Part shown: positions 51,750-64,000 of the stretch, one piece after another | Numbering within the stretch: position 1 is the stretch's first letter | Layout of the letters: each line of letters starts with the position of its first letter | NCBI RefSeq assembly: GCF_036226465.1 | Contig: NZ_CP108476.1 | Coordinates: 7,316,001-7,380,000, forward strand | Source: Kitasatospora sp. NBC_01250 | GTDB lineage: Bacteria; Actinomycetota; Actinomycetes; Streptomycetales; Streptomycetaceae | Length of the DNA stretch: 64,000 nt | Direction: 5' to 3' | Translations under genes and position numbers: made by a program | Notes under the pieces: generated by a model | Seen by the model: the letters and a program-made list of their open reading frames with translations, nothing else | Databases searched by the model: none | What the model was told of the DNA's origin: nothing

Positions 51750-52489
51750 GCGCCCTGCAGGACAAGGTGATCGCGGTCGCCGGTGCCAGCGGCCCGGCCG
51801 GCCAGGCGACCATGCGCCGGCTCGCGGCCGGCGGCGCCGTGGTGATCGGCGCGGACATCGACCAGCAGCGCCTCGACGGTGCGCTCGCCAAGGTGCGCGA
51901 ATCCGTGCCCGGGGCGCGGGTCAGCGGCCAGGTCATCGACCTGCTCGACCCGCAGGAGGTGCACGACTGGGCCGACCACCTGGAGGCCGAGCACGGCCAC
52001 GTCGACGGCCTGTTCCACCTGGTCGGCGGCTGGCGCGGCAGCAAGAGCTTCCACGACACCCGGATCGACGACTGGGACTTCCTGCACAACACGGTGGTCC
52101 GCACCCTGCAGCACACCTCGCTCGCCTTCCAGCCCGCGCTGCTTCGCAGCGAGGCCGGCCGGTACGCGATCGTCTCGGCCGCCGCCGCGCACAAGCCCAC
52201 CGGTGGCGGCGCCGCCTACGCGGCGGCCAAGGCCGCCAGCGAGGCCTGGACGCTCGCCATGGCGCACTCCTTCCAGAAGGAGACCACCGCCGAGGACGGC
52301 GTGCCGACCGCCGCGGCTGTCATCCTGGTGATCAAGGCCCTGGTCAGCCCCGAGATGCGGGCCGAGAAGCCGGAGGCGAAGTTCGCCGGCTTCACCGACA
52401 CCGCCGACCTGGCCGACAACCTCGCGGACCTCTGGGCCCGCCCCGCAGCAGAACTGAACGGACAGCACCTGTGGCTGACAGCCCGATGA
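51746..52489 (+). CDS. Short-chain dehydrogenase/reductase in the DUF6421 operon
   Basis: 247 residues from GTG 51746. Cofactor motif AGASGPAGQ (12-20) and catalytic YAAAK (in GGAAYAAAKAASEAWTLA) with serines in IVSAAAAHK. The NNAG motif is replaced by HLVGGWRG. The end ELNGQHLWLTAR is conserved in form with SDR tails. It would oxidise or reduce an unknown substrate in the same pathway as its partners. 4-base overlaps on both sides. Confidence 0.87.
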   Translation: MSALQDKVIAVAGASGPAGQATMRRLAAGGAVVIGADIDQQRLDGALAKVRESVPGARVSGQVIDLLDPQEVHDWADHLEAEHGHVDGLFHLVGGWRGSKSFHDTRIDDWDFLHNTVVRTLQHTSLAFQPALLRSEAGRYAIVSAAAAHKPTGGGAAYAAAKAASEAWTLAMAHSFQKETTAEDGVPTAAAVILVIKALVSPEMRAEKPEAKFAGFTDTADLADNLADLWARPAAELNGQHLWLTAR

Positions 52490-53568
52490 GCACCACCCCG
52501 TCCGGGACCGACGCGATCCGCCGCCACGACCCCGCCGTGCGCGGGTTCGCCAGCGACAACTACGCCGGTGTCCACCCGGAGATCCTGGCCGCACTGGCGG
52601 TCGCCAACGGCGGCCACCAGGTCGCGTACGGCGAGGACCAGTACACCGAGCACCTGCAGACGGTCTTCAAGAAGCACTTCGGCGAGCAGACCGAGGCCTA
52701 CCCGGTCTTCAACGGCACCGGCGCCAACGTGGTCGCGCTCCAGGCGCTGCTGCCGCGCTGGGGCGCGGTGATCGCCGCCGAGAGCGCGCACATCAACGTC
52801 GACGAGTGCGGCGCCCCGGAGAAGATGGCCGGGATCAAGCTGCACATCGTCCCCACTCCGGACGGCAAGCTCACCCCCGAGCTGATCGACCGGCAGGCCT
52901 ACGGCTGGGACGACGAGCACCGGGCGGCCCCGCTCGCGGTCTCCATCACCCAGAGCACCGAGCTCGGCACCCTGTACACCGCCGAGGAGGTCCGGGCGAT
53001 CTGCGAGCACGCGCACGAGCGCGGCATGCTCGTCCACATGGACGGCTCCCGGCTGGCCAACGCCGCCGCCTCGCTGGGCCGGCCCTTCCGCGAGTTCACC
53101 ACCGACGCCGGGGTGGACGTGCTCTCCTTCGGCGGCACCAAGAACGGCCTGCTGCTCGGCGAGGCCGTGGTGGTGCTCAACCCGGAGAAGGTCCGGAACC
53201 TGAAGTACCTGCGCAAGATGTCGATGCAGCTCGCCTCGAAGATGCGCTTCGTCTCGGTGCAGTTCGAGGCGCTGCTCACCGGCGACCTCTGGCTGCGCAA
53301 CGCCGGGCACGCCAACGCGATGGCCCAGCGCCTGGCCACGGCGGTCGGCGCGATCGACGGCGTCACCCTGGTCCGCCCGGTGCAGGCCAACGCCGTCTTC
53401 GCGATCCTGCCGCGCGAGGTCAGCGAGCGGCTGCAGAAGCGTTACCGCTTCTACTTCTGGGACGAGCAGACCGGCGAGGTGCGCTGGATGACCGCCTTCG
53501 ACACCACCGAGGCGGACATCGACGCCTTCGCGGCGGCGATAGCGGAGGAGCTGGGCCGGGGCCTCTGA
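52486..53568 (+). CDS. Low-specificity L-threonine aldolase / beta-eliminating lyase family
   Basis: 360 residues of PLP fold type I. FASDNYAGVHPE near the start, PVFNGTGANVVAL, ESAHINVDECGAPEK, HMDGSRLANAA (Asp186) and the Schiff-base lysine Lys219 in SFGGTKNGLLLGE. Threonine aldolases of this family split 3-hydroxy amino acids into glycine and an aldehyde. ATG at 52486 overlaps the SDR stop (ATGA); a GTG 15 bases upstream is an alternative. The aldehyde product could be the SDR's substrate (inference). Confidence 0.88.
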   Translation: MSTTPSGTDAIRRHDPAVRGFASDNYAGVHPEILAALAVANGGHQVAYGEDQYTEHLQTVFKKHFGEQTEAYPVFNGTGANVVALQALLPRWGAVIAAESAHINVDECGAPEKMAGIKLHIVPTPDGKLTPELIDRQAYGWDDEHRAAPLAVSITQSTELGTLYTAEEVRAICEHAHERGMLVHMDGSRLANAAASLGRPFREFTTDAGVDVLSFGGTKNGLLLGEAVVVLNPEKVRNLKYLRKMSMQLASKMRFVSVQFEALLTGDLWLRNAGHANAMAQRLATAVGAIDGVTLVRPVQANAVFAILPREVSERLQKRYRFYFWDEQTGEVRWMTAFDTTEADIDAFAAAIAEELGRGL

Positions 53569-53595
53569 GTCCTTCCGCCCGCTGCTCGACTCCAG

Positions 53596-53640
53596 CCTTC
53601 GGCCGGCCGGGACACTGTCCCGGCCGGCCGAAGGCCTTTT
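53596..53640 (+). terminator. Rho-independent terminator of the DUF6421 operon
   Basis: CCTTCGGCCGGCCGGGAC pairs with its complement up to 53634 around a tiny loop, followed by GCCTTTT. It starts 28 bases after the aldolase stop. Confidence 0.85.
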
Positions 53641-53666
53641 CGTGCTGCCCGACCGCCGCTCGCGGC

Positions 53667-54827
53667 TCAGCGCGCGGGCAGCAGCGGCCAGACGTCCCGC
53701 TCGGCATCGGGCGCCCACACCACGTCCGCGTGGCCGTAGCCCGGCACCACCCGGTAGTCGACCCGCGCCCCGCCCGCGCGGATCAGCCGTGCGCCGAGGT
53801 CGTGATCGCCGCGCCCGAGTTCGGTGTTGATCCACACCACCTCGGCGCGGATCGCCGCCCAATCGATCCGGTACACCTCCTCGCGGCCACCCCACACGGC
53901 GGCGAGATCGCGCAGCAGGGCGGTCGGCTGCTCCCCGCTGCCGAGCCGGCCGACCGCCTCGGACCAGACGGCCAGCGGCGTGCGGTCCAGGGTGAAGCGG
54001 TCCTGCACCGCGGTGGCGCCGAACTCGAAGGAGCCGCTGCTGTGGCCGCGGTGGTAGATCCAGTTCGCCGGTCCCGGCAGCAGGTGGGTGCGGGTCAGCG
54101 CGTAGTGCAGCAGGGCGAGGTTGCCGAAGGCCGTGCCGGGGTGGCCCGGGCGGGGGAGCGGGCTGTCACCCGCGGGGTCGGCGGCGGCGCGGGCGAACAG
54201 GCCCTTGAGGCCGGGGTCGACCGTCCAGTGGCCCGCGGCGAGCTGCTCCTGGAGCGCATCGGTGAGCGCGCCGGCGCGGGCGGCGAGCTCGGGTTCGGTG
54301 GCCGGGTCGTAGGGCCCGGTGGTGTCGAGGACGAGGACGCGTCGGGGGTGGGCGTCGGGCTGGGCCGCCGTGTCCAGCGCCAGGGCGGCGCCGGCCGAGT
54401 GTCCGAGCAGGTCGTAGGGGAGGCCGAGCGCCTCGTCGACGGCGGCGAGCACCTGCCGCACGTCGCGGCGGTGGGCGGCGAGGCCCCACTCGGCACAGTG
54501 CGGGCCGGTGCTCTCCGTGGTCAGCGCGTCCTCGCGGGGCGTGATGCCGAGGACGAGGTGGCCGCGGGCGGCGAGGAATCCGGCCAGACCGCCGCCGTCC
54601 TGCGCGGTGCAGTAGCTCGCCCGGACATTGAGACCGCCGCCGGGGAGCAGGACGGCGACGCTGTGCGGTACCGCCGTCGCCGGATCGGTCACCAGGTCGA
54701 CCACCAAGGGCGCGGTCGAGTCCGGCAGGACGAGCTGCCAGTGGCTGCTCCGGTTCGGTGTCGCCGCCCCGTCGATCGGGACCGCTTCGGCACCCAGCGC
54801 CGCACTCAACCTCTTGACCATGTCCAT
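53667..54827 (-). CDS. Alpha/beta hydrolase
   Basis: 386 residues. Nucleophile elbow GHSAG (in LLGHSAGAALALD), oxyanion region LLPGGGLN and a C-terminal histidine in VPGYGHADVV complete an alpha/beta-hydrolase triad; the acid is probably in INTELGRGDHD. Start MDMVKR at 54827 chosen because GGAGG lies 7 bases upstream; the ATG six bases earlier overlaps that site. Substrate unknown. It is transcribed away from the rRNA operon beginning about 400 bases to the right. Confidence 0.8.
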   Translation of the reverse strand: MDMVKRLSAALGAEAVPIDGAATPNRSSHWQLVLPDSTAPLVVDLVTDPATAVPHSVAVLLPGGGLNVRASYCTAQDGGGLAGFLAARGHLVLGITPREDALTTESTGPHCAEWGLAAHRRDVRQVLAAVDEALGLPYDLLGHSAGAALALDTAAQPDAHPRRVLVLDTTGPYDPATEPELAARAGALTDALQEQLAAGHWTVDPGLKGLFARAAADPAGDSPLPRPGHPGTAFGNLALLHYALTRTHLLPGPANWIYHRGHSSGSFEFGATAVQDRFTLDRTPLAVWSEAVGRLGSGEQPTALLRDLAAVWGGREEVYRIDWAAIRAEVVWINTELGRGDHDLGARLIRAGGARVDYRVVPGYGHADVVWAPDAERDVWPLLPAR

Positions 54828-55240
54828 GGCCATTCCTCCCTCGGGTCGGCCCCCAGAATGCCGGACGAGGCGATTTGCTTGTGGCGGGCCGCTGCCCGTA
54901 CAGTTCCGGAGTCGCGCCGAGAGGGGCGGCAGAGTGAAGTCGGGAAGATGAACTTCGGTAAATCGGAGTGAAACTGGTCTGATAAGCTCGAAACACGAAA
55001 GAACGAAGCGCCCGGAGAGCTTGCGAGAGCGGCTTGAAGGAAGCGTCCGTTCCTTGAGAACTCAACAGCGTGCCAAAAGTCAACGCCAGATATGTTGACA
55101 TCCCCGGCCTTGGTCTTCGGACTGGGGTTGGAGATTCCTTTTGAAGTAAAACACTAGCGAGGACGCAGTGCGCGAGGCCACCCTATTCCGGTGGTTGTCG
55201 TGCCGCTCGACGCGGGTGTCGACCCGATTACGGGTAAACA
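54828..55240 (+). promoter_or_regulatory. rRNA operon promoter and leader region
   Basis: Carries the Streptomyces-type rrn leader: CACGAAAGAACGAAGCGCCC near 54993, then GTTCCTTGAGAACTCAACAG and CGTGCCAAAAGTCAACGCC (boxA/antitermination and RNase III region). A -10-like TAAGCT at 54983-54988 precedes the leader, and TTGACA (55097-55102) lies further in. Multiple promoters are usual, but I cannot assign them individually. Confidence 0.6.
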
Positions 55241-60160
<4,920 letters not shown>

Positions 60161-60243
60161 TTGCTCGCGTCCACTGTGTTGTTCTGAAACAACGACCCCT
60201 GCCAGGGAAAGAACGGGCGGGTTGCGGTCGACAGTTTCATAGT

Positions 60244-60361
60244 GTTTCGGTGGTCATAGCGTGAGGGAAACGCCCGGTTACATTCCGAACCCGGAAGCTA
60301 AGCCTCACAGCGCCGATGGTACTGCAGGGGGGACCCTGTGGGAGAGTAGGACGCCGCCGAA
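60244..60361 (+). rRNA. rrf: 5S ribosomal RNA
   Basis: About 118 bases beginning GTTTCGGTGGTCATAGCG and ending with the complementary ACGCCGCCGAAC. Contains CCCGGTTACATTCCGAACCC. It lies 83 bases after the 23S, completing the operon in the usual 16S-23S-5S order. Confidence 0.96.
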
Positions 60362-60372
60362 CAATCATTCAG

Positions 60373-60416
60373 AGAAAGCCCCGCCCCGGGAGACCGGGTG
60401 CGGGGCTTTCTCGCGT
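60373..60416 (+). terminator. rRNA operon terminator
   Basis: AGAAAGCCCCGC pairs with GCGGGGCTTTCT around a loop with a second small CCCGG/CCGGG stem, followed by CGCGTTTG. It begins 11 bases after the 5S gene. Confidence 0.9.
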
Positions 60417-60625
60417 TTGTGTCCGACTCCGGCGCACGACTGATTCGCGGCGGACGGCGTGGTGAGCCGGCGGCCGTTCCCGCTCGAAGGAGACAGGGAG
60501 ACCAACCGGCGCCTCGCCGCCGCACTCGCGGCCGACCGCTGAGCACCGCTCGGCCCGAGCCGACGTCAGACGGCGCGCCTCCCGGTCGGGTGACGCGCCG
60601 TCGACAGTCGGACCGGCAGGGTTGC

Positions 60626-61399
60626 TCAGGCCCCCGCTGCCGCCCGCTTGGCGGCCTTCGCGGCCGCCTCCTGCTCGTCCTCGGCCTCCGCGACCTCCAG
60701 GGTCGGCGCGGTGCCGCCGAGGCTGGCGGGGAGCCACCAGGAGTCGTCCGGGCCGGTCGGCTTGGCGGGGTACTCGCGCTGGGCCCGGTCGAGCATCTCG
60801 CTCATCGCCGCCCGCAGCCGCCGCGTCACCATCACCGGCTTGTCCGTGGGCTCCAGGTGAATCGGTTCGCCAATCATGATGGTGACCGGGACGTGCCGCT
60901 TGGTCAGCGTCTTCGGGCGGCCCTTGGTCCACAGCTGCTGGGTGCCCCAGAGGATCACCGGCAGCAGCGGGGCACCGGAGTCGGCCGCCATCCGGGCCGC
61001 TCCGGTCTTGAACTTCTTCAGCATGAAGGAGCGGCTGATGGTGGCCTCGGGGAAGACCCCCACCACCTCGCCCGCCCGCAGCGCGCGCACGGCCGCGTCG
61101 TAGGCGGGCTGGCCGTCGGTGCGGTCGACCGGGATGTGCTTCATGCCGCGCATCAGCGGGCCGGAGATCCAGTGCCGGAAGACCTCGTCCTTCGCCATGA
61201 AGCGGGTCTTGCGGTCCCCGCCGCGGTAGGCGCCCAGGCCCGCGAAGAGGAAGTCCAGGTAGCTGATGTGATTGCTCACCAGCACCGCGCCCCCGGTCGC
61301 CGGGACGTGCTCGGCACCCGCGATGCTGATCCGGCAATCGAGCGCCTTGAAGACGGTCAGTGCCGTGCGGATCACTGGCGGGTAGACGAACTCTGCCAC
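60626..61399 (-). CDS. Lysophospholipid (1-acylglycerol-3-phosphate) acyltransferase family
   Basis: 257 residues. PlsC-type motifs: catalytic HxxxxD in SNHISYLDF (His44, Asp49), a substrate-binding GVFPEATIS in place of EGT, and LLPVILWGTQ. N-terminal hydrophobic stretch (VIRTALTVFKALDC) for membrane association. It would transfer an acyl chain to lysophosphatidic acid or a related lysolipid at the inner membrane face. The C-terminal 30 residues are an Ala/Glu/Lys-rich tail. ATG start. A single gene after the rRNA operon, on the opposite strand. Confidence 0.87.
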   Translation of the reverse strand: MAEFVYPPVIRTALTVFKALDCRISIAGAEHVPATGGAVLVSNHISYLDFLFAGLGAYRGGDRKTRFMAKDEVFRHWISGPLMRGMKHIPVDRTDGQPAYDAAVRALRAGEVVGVFPEATISRSFMLKKFKTGAARMAADSGAPLLPVILWGTQQLWTKGRPKTLTKRHVPVTIMIGEPIHLEPTDKPVMVTRRLRAAMSEMLDRAQREYPAKPTGPDDSWWLPASLGGTAPTLEVAEAEDEQEAAAKAAKRAAAGA

Positions 61400-61720
61400 G
61401 GTCAGCCCTACTTCTGCTTACGGGCCCTGGCCCGGTGCGACGGCACCCGGGTCCGACCGCGTGGACCGGGCCTCCGAGGCGCGGCACGCCGCGGCTGACA
61501 CGGGTGATTCTGGTGATGATGGTCCCCCGAAGGGGTGCCTTCTGTCATCTGGGCGTGCCCGGCGGGCGGGAGATTGTCATCACATCACTGATCGGCGTGG
61601 CCGGGAACTCCGCGGCACCGCGGTCGGTAGCAGTCGAACATCCCGGCGCGCCGTGCCGCAGGAAGGTGCGGCGCGGTGGCGGCCGTGGCGCCCGGAGCGC
61701 GGTGGCGCACACTGGGGCGC
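61400..61720. other. Divergent intergenic region
   Basis: About 320 bases between acyltransferase and thioredoxin genes. It should contain both promoters. No convincing box, repeat or small gene was recognised. Confidence 0.35.
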
Positions 61721-62083
61721 GTGACGGGACTGCTGATGCGCGCCACGGCGGCGTGCGGGAGGGACGAGACCGTGCTGCTGTCCGCCGCCGACCTGGGCGA
61801 GGGCGTGACGCTGGGGGAGCGGGCGACCCTGGTGCAGTTCTCCACCGCCTTCTGCCAGCCCTGCCGGGCCACCCGCCGGGTGCTCGCCGAGGTCGCCGGG
61901 CTGGTGGCCGGCGTGGCGCACGTGGAGATCGACGCCGAGCAGAACCTGGAGCTGGTGCGCCGGCTGGAGATCCGGCGCACCCCCACCGTGCTGGTGCTGG
62001 ACGCCGCCGGTCGGGTGGTGCGGCGCGCCGCCGGCCAGCCGCGCCGGGCGGACGTGATCGCCGCGCTCGGCCGGGCGCTGTGA
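61721..62083 (+). CDS. Thioredoxin-family protein
   Basis: 120 residues from GTG 61721 (an upstream GTG at 61676 would add 15). Thioredoxin fold with the active site FCQPCR (Cys45, Cys48), the helix RATRRVLAEVA and the cis-proline RRTPTVLVLD. The CQPC pair differs from the usual CGPC, which should change its redox potential. No signal peptide is evident, so it is probably cytosolic. The neighbour electron transfer flavoprotein genes are separated by 360 bases. Confidence 0.8.
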   Translation: MTGLLMRATAACGRDETVLLSAADLGEGVTLGERATLVQFSTAFCQPCRATRRVLAEVAGLVAGVAHVEIDAEQNLELVRRLEIRRTPTVLVLDAAGRVVRRAAGQPRRADVIAALGRAL

Positions 62084-62445
62084 CGGCCCGGACAGGCCCC
62101 GGACAGGACCCCGGGCCGGGCCTCGGGCCGGGCCCGGCGATCGTGCCGAGTCGCCCCCGTTGAGCTGGGCAGTTCGCGCCCGCGGGGACCGGTGGGGCGC
62201 GTACTGTCCAGGTCGAGAGCTTCGTCACAATGATCAGGGGGGATAACGCCCTGACATTGCGGCAAGATGTGGGCGACCGGTATTTAGATACTGACGAGTA
62301 ACCAGAGCGGGATGCTGCCGAGTATGCTGCCGGAAGTGCCGGTCGGGGCAGCAGGAATGCGCTGTCCGTAGCGGGTGCCGCCCAGTGCGCACCCGTCCGT
62401 TGCACCGCCGCAGCCGCCGGACAAGACCAGTACAGGAGACAGGCC
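62084..62445. other. Upstream region of etfBA
   Basis: About 360 bases. It begins with GC-rich hairpin-prone sequence (repeated GGGCC near 62100-62140) that could terminate the thioredoxin transcript, then a less GC-rich part near 62220-62300 where the etf promoter is expected. No defined boxes are claimed. A GGAGA ribosome site precedes etfB. Confidence 0.4.
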
Positions 62446-63234
62446 GTGAGCTTGAGGATCGTTGTCTGTGTGAAGTACGTGCCCGACGCGACCGGTGACC
62501 GTCGCTTCGCGGACGACACCACCACCGACCGGGACGCCGTGGACGGCCTCCTGTCGGAGCTCGACGAGTACGGCGTCGAGCAGGCGCTGCGGATCAAGGA
62601 GGCGGCCGGTGACGACGCCGAGGTGACCGTGCTGACCGTCGGCGGCGACGACGCCCGGGACGCGCTGAAGAAGGCCCTGTCCATGGGGGCCGACAAGGGT
62701 GTCCACGTCAACGACGACGACATCCACGGCTCGGACGTGATCGCCACCTCCGCGATCGTCGCCAAGGCGCTCGAGAAGACCGGCTACGACCTGGTGATCT
62801 GCGGCATGGCCTCGACCGACGGCACCATGGGCGTGCTGCCCGCGCTGCTCGCCGAGCGCCTGGGCCTGCCGCAGGTGACCCTGCTCTCCGAGGTCTCGGT
62901 CGAGGGCGGCACCGTCAAGGGCCGCCGCGACGGCGACGCCGCCACCGAGCTGGTCGAGGCCGCGCTGCCGGCCGTCGTCTCGGTCACCGACCAGTCGGGC
63001 GAGGCCCGCTACCCGTCCTTCAAGGGCATCATGGCCGCCAAGAAGAAGCCGGTCGAGGACCTGGACCTGGACGACCTGGGCATCGATGCGGACGAGGTCG
63101 GCCTGGCCGGCGCCTGGACCGCGGTCGAGACCGTCACCGAGCGTCCGGCCCGTACCGCCGGGACGATCGTCAAGGACGAGGGCGAGGGCGGCAAGCAGCT
63201 CGCCGGCTTCCTCGCCGCGCAGAAGTTCATCTGA
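62446..63234 (+). CDS. etfB: Electron transfer flavoprotein, beta subunit
   Basis: 262 residues from GTG with AGGAGA upstream. EtfB landmarks: LRIVVCVKYVPDA, DEYGVEQALRIKE (AMP/nucleotide region), VLTVGGDDARDALKKALSMGADK and DGTMGVLPALLAERLGLPQV. With EtfA it forms a soluble FAD-containing heterodimer that collects electrons from acyl-CoA and other dehydrogenases and passes them to the membrane quinone pool. etfA follows after 42 bases in the same operon. Confidence 0.96.
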   Translation: MSLRIVVCVKYVPDATGDRRFADDTTTDRDAVDGLLSELDEYGVEQALRIKEAAGDDAEVTVLTVGGDDARDALKKALSMGADKGVHVNDDDIHGSDVIATSAIVAKALEKTGYDLVICGMASTDGTMGVLPALLAERLGLPQVTLLSEVSVEGGTVKGRRDGDAATELVEAALPAVVSVTDQSGEARYPSFKGIMAAKKKPVEDLDLDDLGIDADEVGLAGAWTAVETVTERPARTAGTIVKDEGEGGKQLAGFLAAQKFI

Positions 63235-63276
63235 TCCCGCCGTCCGGACCCACGTTCCATCAGGAGATAAAGAATC

Positions 63277-64000
63277 ATGGCTGAGATCCTGGTCCTCGTG
63301 GACCACGCCGACGGCGCCGTCCGCAAGCCCGCCCTGGAGCTGCTCACCCTGGCCCGCCGCATCGGCGAGCCCTCCGCGGTCGTCCTCGGTGCCGGCGCCG
63401 CTGCCGCCGACATCGCCGCCAAGGCCGCCGAGTTCGGTGCCGCGAAGGTGTACGTCGCCGACGCCGCCGAGTTCGCCGACTACCTGGTCGTCCCGAAGGT
63501 CGACGCGCTCACCCAGATCGCCAAGGCCTCCGGTGCCGCCGCCGTCCTGGTGACCTCCTCCGGTGAGGGCAAGGAGATCGCGGCCCGCGTCGCGCTGCGC
63601 CTGGAGTCGGGTGTCATCACCGACGCCGTCGACCTGGAGGCCGGGGCCGACGGCCCGGTCGCCACCCAGTCCGTCTTCGCGGCCTCCTTCCAGGTCAAGT
63701 CGAAGATCACCCGTGGCACCCCGGTCATCACCGTGAAGCCGAACGCCGTCGGCCCCGAGGCCGCCCCGGCCGCAGGTGCGGTCGAGAACGTCACCGTCGA
63801 GTTCACCGGCAAGGCCGCCAAGGTCACCTCGCGCACCCCGCGGGTCTCCTCGGGCCGCCCCGAGCTGACCGAGGCCGCGATCGTGGTCTCCGGCGGCCGT
63901 GGTGTCGGTGCCGCCGAGGGCTTCGGAGTGGTCGAGGAGCTCGCGGACGCGCTCGGCGCGGCCGTCGGTGCCTCGCGCGCCGCCGTGGACGCCGGCTGGT
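63277..64000 (+). CDS. etfA: Electron transfer flavoprotein, alpha subunit (5' part)
   Basis: Partial, cut by the right edge after 241 codons. Starts MAEILVLVDHADGAVRKPAL; ATG with AGGAGATAAAG upstream. N-terminal nucleotide-binding-like domain, then the FAD domain beginning VSSGRPELTEAAIVVSGGRGVG, typical of EtfA. The C-terminal FAD-binding motif lies beyond the window. Partner of EtfB. Confidence 0.95.
   Translation, partial: MAEILVLVDHADGAVRKPALELLTLARRIGEPSAVVLGAGAAAADIAAKAAEFGAAKVYVADAAEFADYLVVPKVDALTQIAKASGAAAVLVTSSGEGKEIAARVALRLESGVITDAVDLEAGADGPVATQSVFAASFQVKSKITRGTPVITVKPNAVGPEAAPAAGAVENVTVEFTGKAAKVTSRTPRVSSGRPELTEAAIVVSGGRGVGAAEGFGVVEELADALGAAVGASRAAVDAGW

Noticed and set aside
53667..54833. 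First ATG (54833) as start of the alpha/beta hydrolase
   Set aside because: The GGAGG site directly abuts it; the ATG at 54827 has correct spacing.

Overview
The window is chromosomal DNA of very high GC content. Almost every gene carries GC-rich third positions, GTG starts are common, and a complete rRNA operon (55241-60361) has 16S and 23S sequences of the Streptomyces type. The gene families (LAL regulator, conservon, DUF397/XRE/ATPase set, Rpf with a c-di-AMP riboswitch, MalR-type operators) point to Streptomycetaceae: Streptomyces, Kitasatospora or Streptacidiphilus. I see no plasmid, phage, integrase, transposase or CRISPR signal. The window reads as mostly core chromosome with some accessory genes.

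Layout. 1-2940: the end of dxs, coupled to a class III aminotransferase (the usual tail of the actinobacterial hopanoid cluster), then three small proteins, two of them cysteine-rich. 3216-6816: FabG-type reductase, a MarR regulator made of two fused MarR domains, an aldo/keto reductase and a LapA-like membrane protein. 6904-8549: LysR regulator and cysteine dioxygenase. 8643-10691: a large Ala/Pro-rich protein with DPF-type repeats. 10771-13102: TetR regulator divergent from a Tat-exported molybdenum enzyme and its cytochrome b partner. 13084-16852: NUDIX hydrolase, beta-lactamase-fold hydrolase, and a DUF779/aldehyde dehydrogenase pair. 16952-21197: terpene synthase divergent from a LAL regulator that is broken by a single-base frameshift. 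21336-22484: aldose 1-epimerase. 22561-27599: a four-gene conservon (sensor kinase-like protein, roadblock protein, DUF742 protein, small GTPase) followed by a flavin monooxygenase. 27607-29291: two paralogous secreted G1 (glutamic) peptidases. 29519-31956: homogentisate pathway genes hmgA and fahA. 32349-38508: maltose/maltodextrin locus malE-malF-malG-aglA-malR with CTTGCAG operators upstream. 39200-42192: Rpf/NlpC muralytic enzyme with a Crp site and a c-di-AMP riboswitch, and a CbiX-like protein. 42711-45040: DUF397, ATPase and XRE genes sharing an ACGTGC-based operator system. 45150-49903: TetR, MFS/MarR divergent pair, M56 metallopeptidase and DUF5134 membrane protein. 50352-53568: a coupled three-gene operon (DUF6421, SDR, threonine aldolase-like). 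53667-54827: alpha/beta hydrolase. 55241-60361: rRNA operon. 60626-64000: acyltransferase, thioredoxin, etfB and the start of etfA.

The functional groupings are clear for hopanoid precursor supply, maltodextrin uptake and hydrolysis, tyrosine/homogentisate breakdown, spore-wall remodelling under two nucleotide second messengers, and electron transfer flavoprotein. The least explained and most interesting parts are the 12-bp phased ACGTGC array between the ATPase and XRE genes, the tandem MarR fusion with duplicated upstream motifs, the DUF6421 operon, the DPF-repeat protein, and the frameshifted LAL regulator facing a terpene synthase. All calls come from reading the sequence and family knowledge. 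No database search was run.
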